Source of the DNA: an uncultured Clostridia bacterium
GTDB taxonomy: Bacteria > Bacillota > Clostridia > Christensenellales > Borkfalkiaceae
Reading direction: 5' to 3'
Assembly: GCA_934247855.1 (NCBI GenBank)
Contig: CAKQKA010000077.1
Location: forward strand, 1-7,394
Length of the DNA: 7,394 bases
Part shown: positions 5,986-7,394 of the stretch, one piece after another
Position numbering within the stretch: the first letter of the stretch is position 1
Layout of the letters: each line of letters opens with the position of its first letter
The notes under the pieces: generated by a model
The model's input: the letters and a program-made list of their open reading frames with translations, nothing else
What the model was told of the DNA's origin: nothing
Database searches by the model: none
Translations under genes and position numbers: made by a program

Positions 5986-6024
5986 AAAAGCCGCCGCAAG
6001 ATTTTTGGTCTTGCGGCGGCTTTT
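5986..6024 (+). terminator. Strong intrinsic terminator after ypeB
   Basis: AAAAGCCGCCGCAAGA (5986-6001) and its exact complement (6009-6024) form a 16-bp perfect stem with a 7-base TTTTTGG loop. The GC-rich core is followed by TTTT, and the mirrored AAAA at the left means it could also act on the minus strand. It lies about 75 bases after the ypeB stop and marks the end of the sleB-ypeB unit. Confidence 0.93.
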
Positions 6025-6203
6025 GTGGCGTGTGGTTGGTAATGCTTTTTTGAACTGCGCGGACAGTTTTTAACGGTTTTCTATGATGTTTACAGTAGAT
6101 GAAAATGGCGCAAATTTAACTTTGCGGTATATCAATGCTTAACCTACATTTTTGAACTTTAACGAATAAATGATTTTTAAAAACGAATAACCGAATTATA
6201 AAG
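6025..6203. other. AT-rich intergenic spacer with no recognised gene
   Basis: Between the ypeB terminator and the next promoter no frame has a start, ribosome site and length that support a gene. No tRNA, riboswitch or strong hairpin was recognised. The longest tidy frame is a 19-codon stretch at 6083-6142 without an SD. The only organised feature is a pair of AACGAATAA direct repeats at the right end. Confidence 0.6.
6161..6190 (+). repeat. Direct repeats AACGAATAA upstream of the lipoprotein promoter
   Basis: AACGAATAA occurs at 6161-6169 and 6182-6190, with starts 21 bases apart, close to two helical turns. The right copy ends 13 bases before the -35 box. This position and phasing suit an activator bound as a dimer, but no known regulator is recognised. 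Confidence 0.45.
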
Positions 6204-6232
6204 TTGACTGAGCGCGATATAATTGATATAAT
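6204..6232 (+). promoter_or_regulatory. Sigma-A promoter of the LRR lipoprotein gene
   Basis: TTGACT (6204-6209), a 17-base spacer and a perfect TATAAT (6227-6232) form a near-consensus vegetative promoter. Transcription should start near 6239-6240, giving an ~85-base leader before the chosen start codon. Confidence 0.88.
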
Positions 6233-6308
6233 ATAGCAAACAATGTTCATGTATTAGAATAATTGAGCAAAAAGTGTATTGCCCAAGTGTTTTAAACTTG
6301 AGACAATC

Positions 6309-6315
6309 GAAGGAG
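6309..6315 (+). promoter_or_regulatory. Shine-Dalgarno deciding the lipoprotein start
   Basis: GAAGGAG is 3 bases from the ATG at 6319 and 9 bases from the in-frame ATG at 6325. The second spacing is usable and the first too tight, so 6325 is preferred. The choice changes the protein only by two residues (Met-Leu). Confidence 0.75.
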
Positions 6316-6324
6316 AAAATGTTA

Positions 6325-7394
6325 ATGAAAAAATTTATTCTTTCTGCTTTATGCTTAACGTTGTTGCTGTCGTTATCGATTTTTGTGGTCGGTTGCGGAA
6401 ACGGTAACGGAAGTAACGAAACGTCAACGCCGCATACCGAACATACTTATGCGGAAACCGTTGTGACACCTACTTGCACGGAGGGCGGTTATACTTTGCA
6501 TAAGTGCAAGTGCGGCGATGTATTTGTGGATAATATTGTTCCCGCGCTGGGGCATGCTATGGGCGAATGGCAAACGGTAAAAGAGCCCACAAAAACCGAA
6601 AAAGGTTTAAAAACAAGAAATTGTACGCGAAATGGTTGCGATTATTCTGAGAGCGAAGAAGTGCTGATAGCAAACGTGTCCGAAGGATTGGAGTACAAGT
6701 TAAATGATGATGGAGAAACGTATTCGGTAATCGGAATAGGAACTTGCACGGATAGCGATATAATCATTCCCGAATTATATAATGGTTGTAATGTTACGGA
6801 AATTGGCGGAAAAGCTTTTGCCGATTGCACTGCGACTTCAATTTATATTCCGGATGGTATTAAAAAAATAGGTACGCGTGCGTTTTATAATTGCGTCAAT
6901 ATAACGGAGATACATATTCCTTCTTCCGTAACGGAAATCAGCTCATTAATTTTCTATAAAGCATCGAGCTTAAGTACGGTTTATTACGATTCATCGTATT
7001 CTAATAGTAATAATCTCTTTTTGAATGTTGAGAATATTAAAAAAATAGTTTTCGGTGGAGAAATGGTTCCCAATGTTGCAAGCGGATGTAATAACATAAC
7101 TGAAGTTGAAATATTGAACAGTGTGACTTCTATTGGTGATAATGCGTTCAGCAACTGCAGTGGGCTTACAAGTGTCGCAATTGGCAATGGTGTGACATCT
7201 ATCGGTAGTTCTGCGTTCTATGGCTGTAGTGGGCTAACGAGTGTTACGATTCCCGATAGTGTTATTTCTATCGGCGATGCTGCATTCTATAATTGTAGCG
7301 GAATTACAAGTATTGCAATTCCCGATAGTGTTATTTCTATCGGCGATGCTGCATTCTATAATTGTAGCGGAATTACAAGTGTCGTTATTCCCGA
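6325..7394 (+). CDS. BspA-like leucine-rich-repeat lipoprotein, 3' end beyond window
   Basis: A probable surface protein anchored by lipid; 356 codons are visible and the frame is open at the window end. Residues 1-23 form a lipoprotein signal peptide ending in the lipobox VVGC, with C24 the lipidated cysteine, followed by a Gly/Asn/Ser-rich linker. A small Cys/His-containing module follows (about 37-107): HTYAETVVTPTCTEGGY, CKCG at 61-64, ALGH at 74-77 and CTRNGC at 100-105. It resembles modules often seen in Firmicute surface proteins and may bind metal (inference). From about residue 148 come BspA/LRR_5 repeats of 23 residues, with the consensus IPDSVxSIGDxAFYNCSGLTSVx. They are degenerate at first and regular from 7111 on. 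BspA-like proteins mediate adhesion in oral and gut bacteria; the ligand here is unknown. It has its own sigma-A promoter and favours AGT serine codons, unlike the neighbouring genes. Confidence 0.88.
   Translation, partial: MKKFILSALCLTLLLSLSIFVVGCGNGNGSNETSTPHTEHTYAETVVTPTCTEGGYTLHKCKCGDVFVDNIVPALGHAMGEWQTVKEPTKTEKGLKTRNCTRNGCDYSESEEVLIANVSEGLEYKLNDDGETYSVIGIGTCTDSDIIIPELYNGCNVTEIGGKAFADCTATSIYIPDGIKKIGTRAFYNCVNITEIHIPSSVTEISSLIFYKASSLSTVYYDSSYSNSNNLFLNVENIKKIVFGGEMVPNVASGCNNITEVEILNSVTSIGDNAFSNCSGLTSVAIGNGVTSIGSSAFYGCSGLTSVTIPDSVISIGDAAFYNCSGITSIAIPDSVISIGDAAFYNCSGITSVVIP
7111..7394 (+). repeat. 69-bp tandem repeats encoding LRR_5 units
   Basis: Four full units start at 7111, 7180, 7249 and 7318, and a fifth begins at 7387. 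Each encodes 23 residues. The units starting at 7249 and 7318 share 63 identical consecutive bases (7249-7311 and 7318-7380) and differ only in the next six (ATTGCA versus GTCGTT). The two earlier units are clearly diverged. This points to recent duplication of one unit; the array continues past the window. Confidence 0.93.

Noticed and set aside
6083..6142. 19-codon frame starting with two Met codons in the spacer after ypeB
   Set aside because: It looks tidy in composition but has no ribosome site, no promoter immediately upstream and no recognisable homology.
6240..6324. Riboswitch or attenuator in the lipoprotein leader
   Set aside because: The ~85-base leader has only a short CAAGT/ACTTG dyad around 6285-6300, with no U-tract and no recognisable aptamer.

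Overview
The window looks like chromosomal DNA from an endospore-forming Clostridia-type Firmicute. Three genes belong to the sporulation/germination core (spoIIR, sleB, ypeB). Shine-Dalgarno sites are strong and Gram-positive-like (AAGGAGG), and the tail of a TrmN6/YabB-like methyltransferase followed by rsmI matches a common Firmicute gene order. The genus cannot be read from the sequence; an uncultured gut lineage is only a guess. All supported genes are on the + strand.

Positions 1-2487 hold a tight four-gene run: the 3' end of a TrmN6-like tRNA methyltransferase, rsmI (16S rRNA C1402 2'-O-methyltransferase), a short stand-alone Cas4/RecB-type PD-(D/E)XK protein with iron-sulfur-type cysteines, and a RimK-like ATP-grasp ligase. 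Stops and starts touch or overlap at every junction (TAATG, TAA|ATG, ATGA), so this is probably one translationally coupled operon. The first two genes do RNA modification; the substrates of the last two are unknown.

Positions 2488-2567 carry a long terminator-like hairpin. The 3' arm of its stem contains the only ribosome-binding site of the next gene, spoIIR (2568-3068). SpoIIR is the forespore-secreted signal that triggers sigma-E activation. A possible sigma-F-like promoter lies inside the hairpin. A weak terminator and a spacer with repeated GCTTTAAA elements follow, up to 3259.

Positions 3260-5911 are the germination pair sleB-ypeB: a cortex-lytic enzyme and its partner membrane protein. 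The YpeB homologue carries a roughly 200-residue, extremely Lys/Arg/Glu/Ala-rich N-terminal extension before its membrane segment, which is the most unusual protein feature here. A strong intrinsic terminator (5986-6024) closes the unit.

Positions 6025-6324 are AT-rich non-coding DNA with a near-consensus sigma-A promoter (TTGACT-17-TATAAT) and a pair of direct repeats just upstream of it. They drive a BspA-like leucine-rich-repeat lipoprotein (6325 to beyond the window end) whose repeats are 69-bp tandem units, two of them almost identical.
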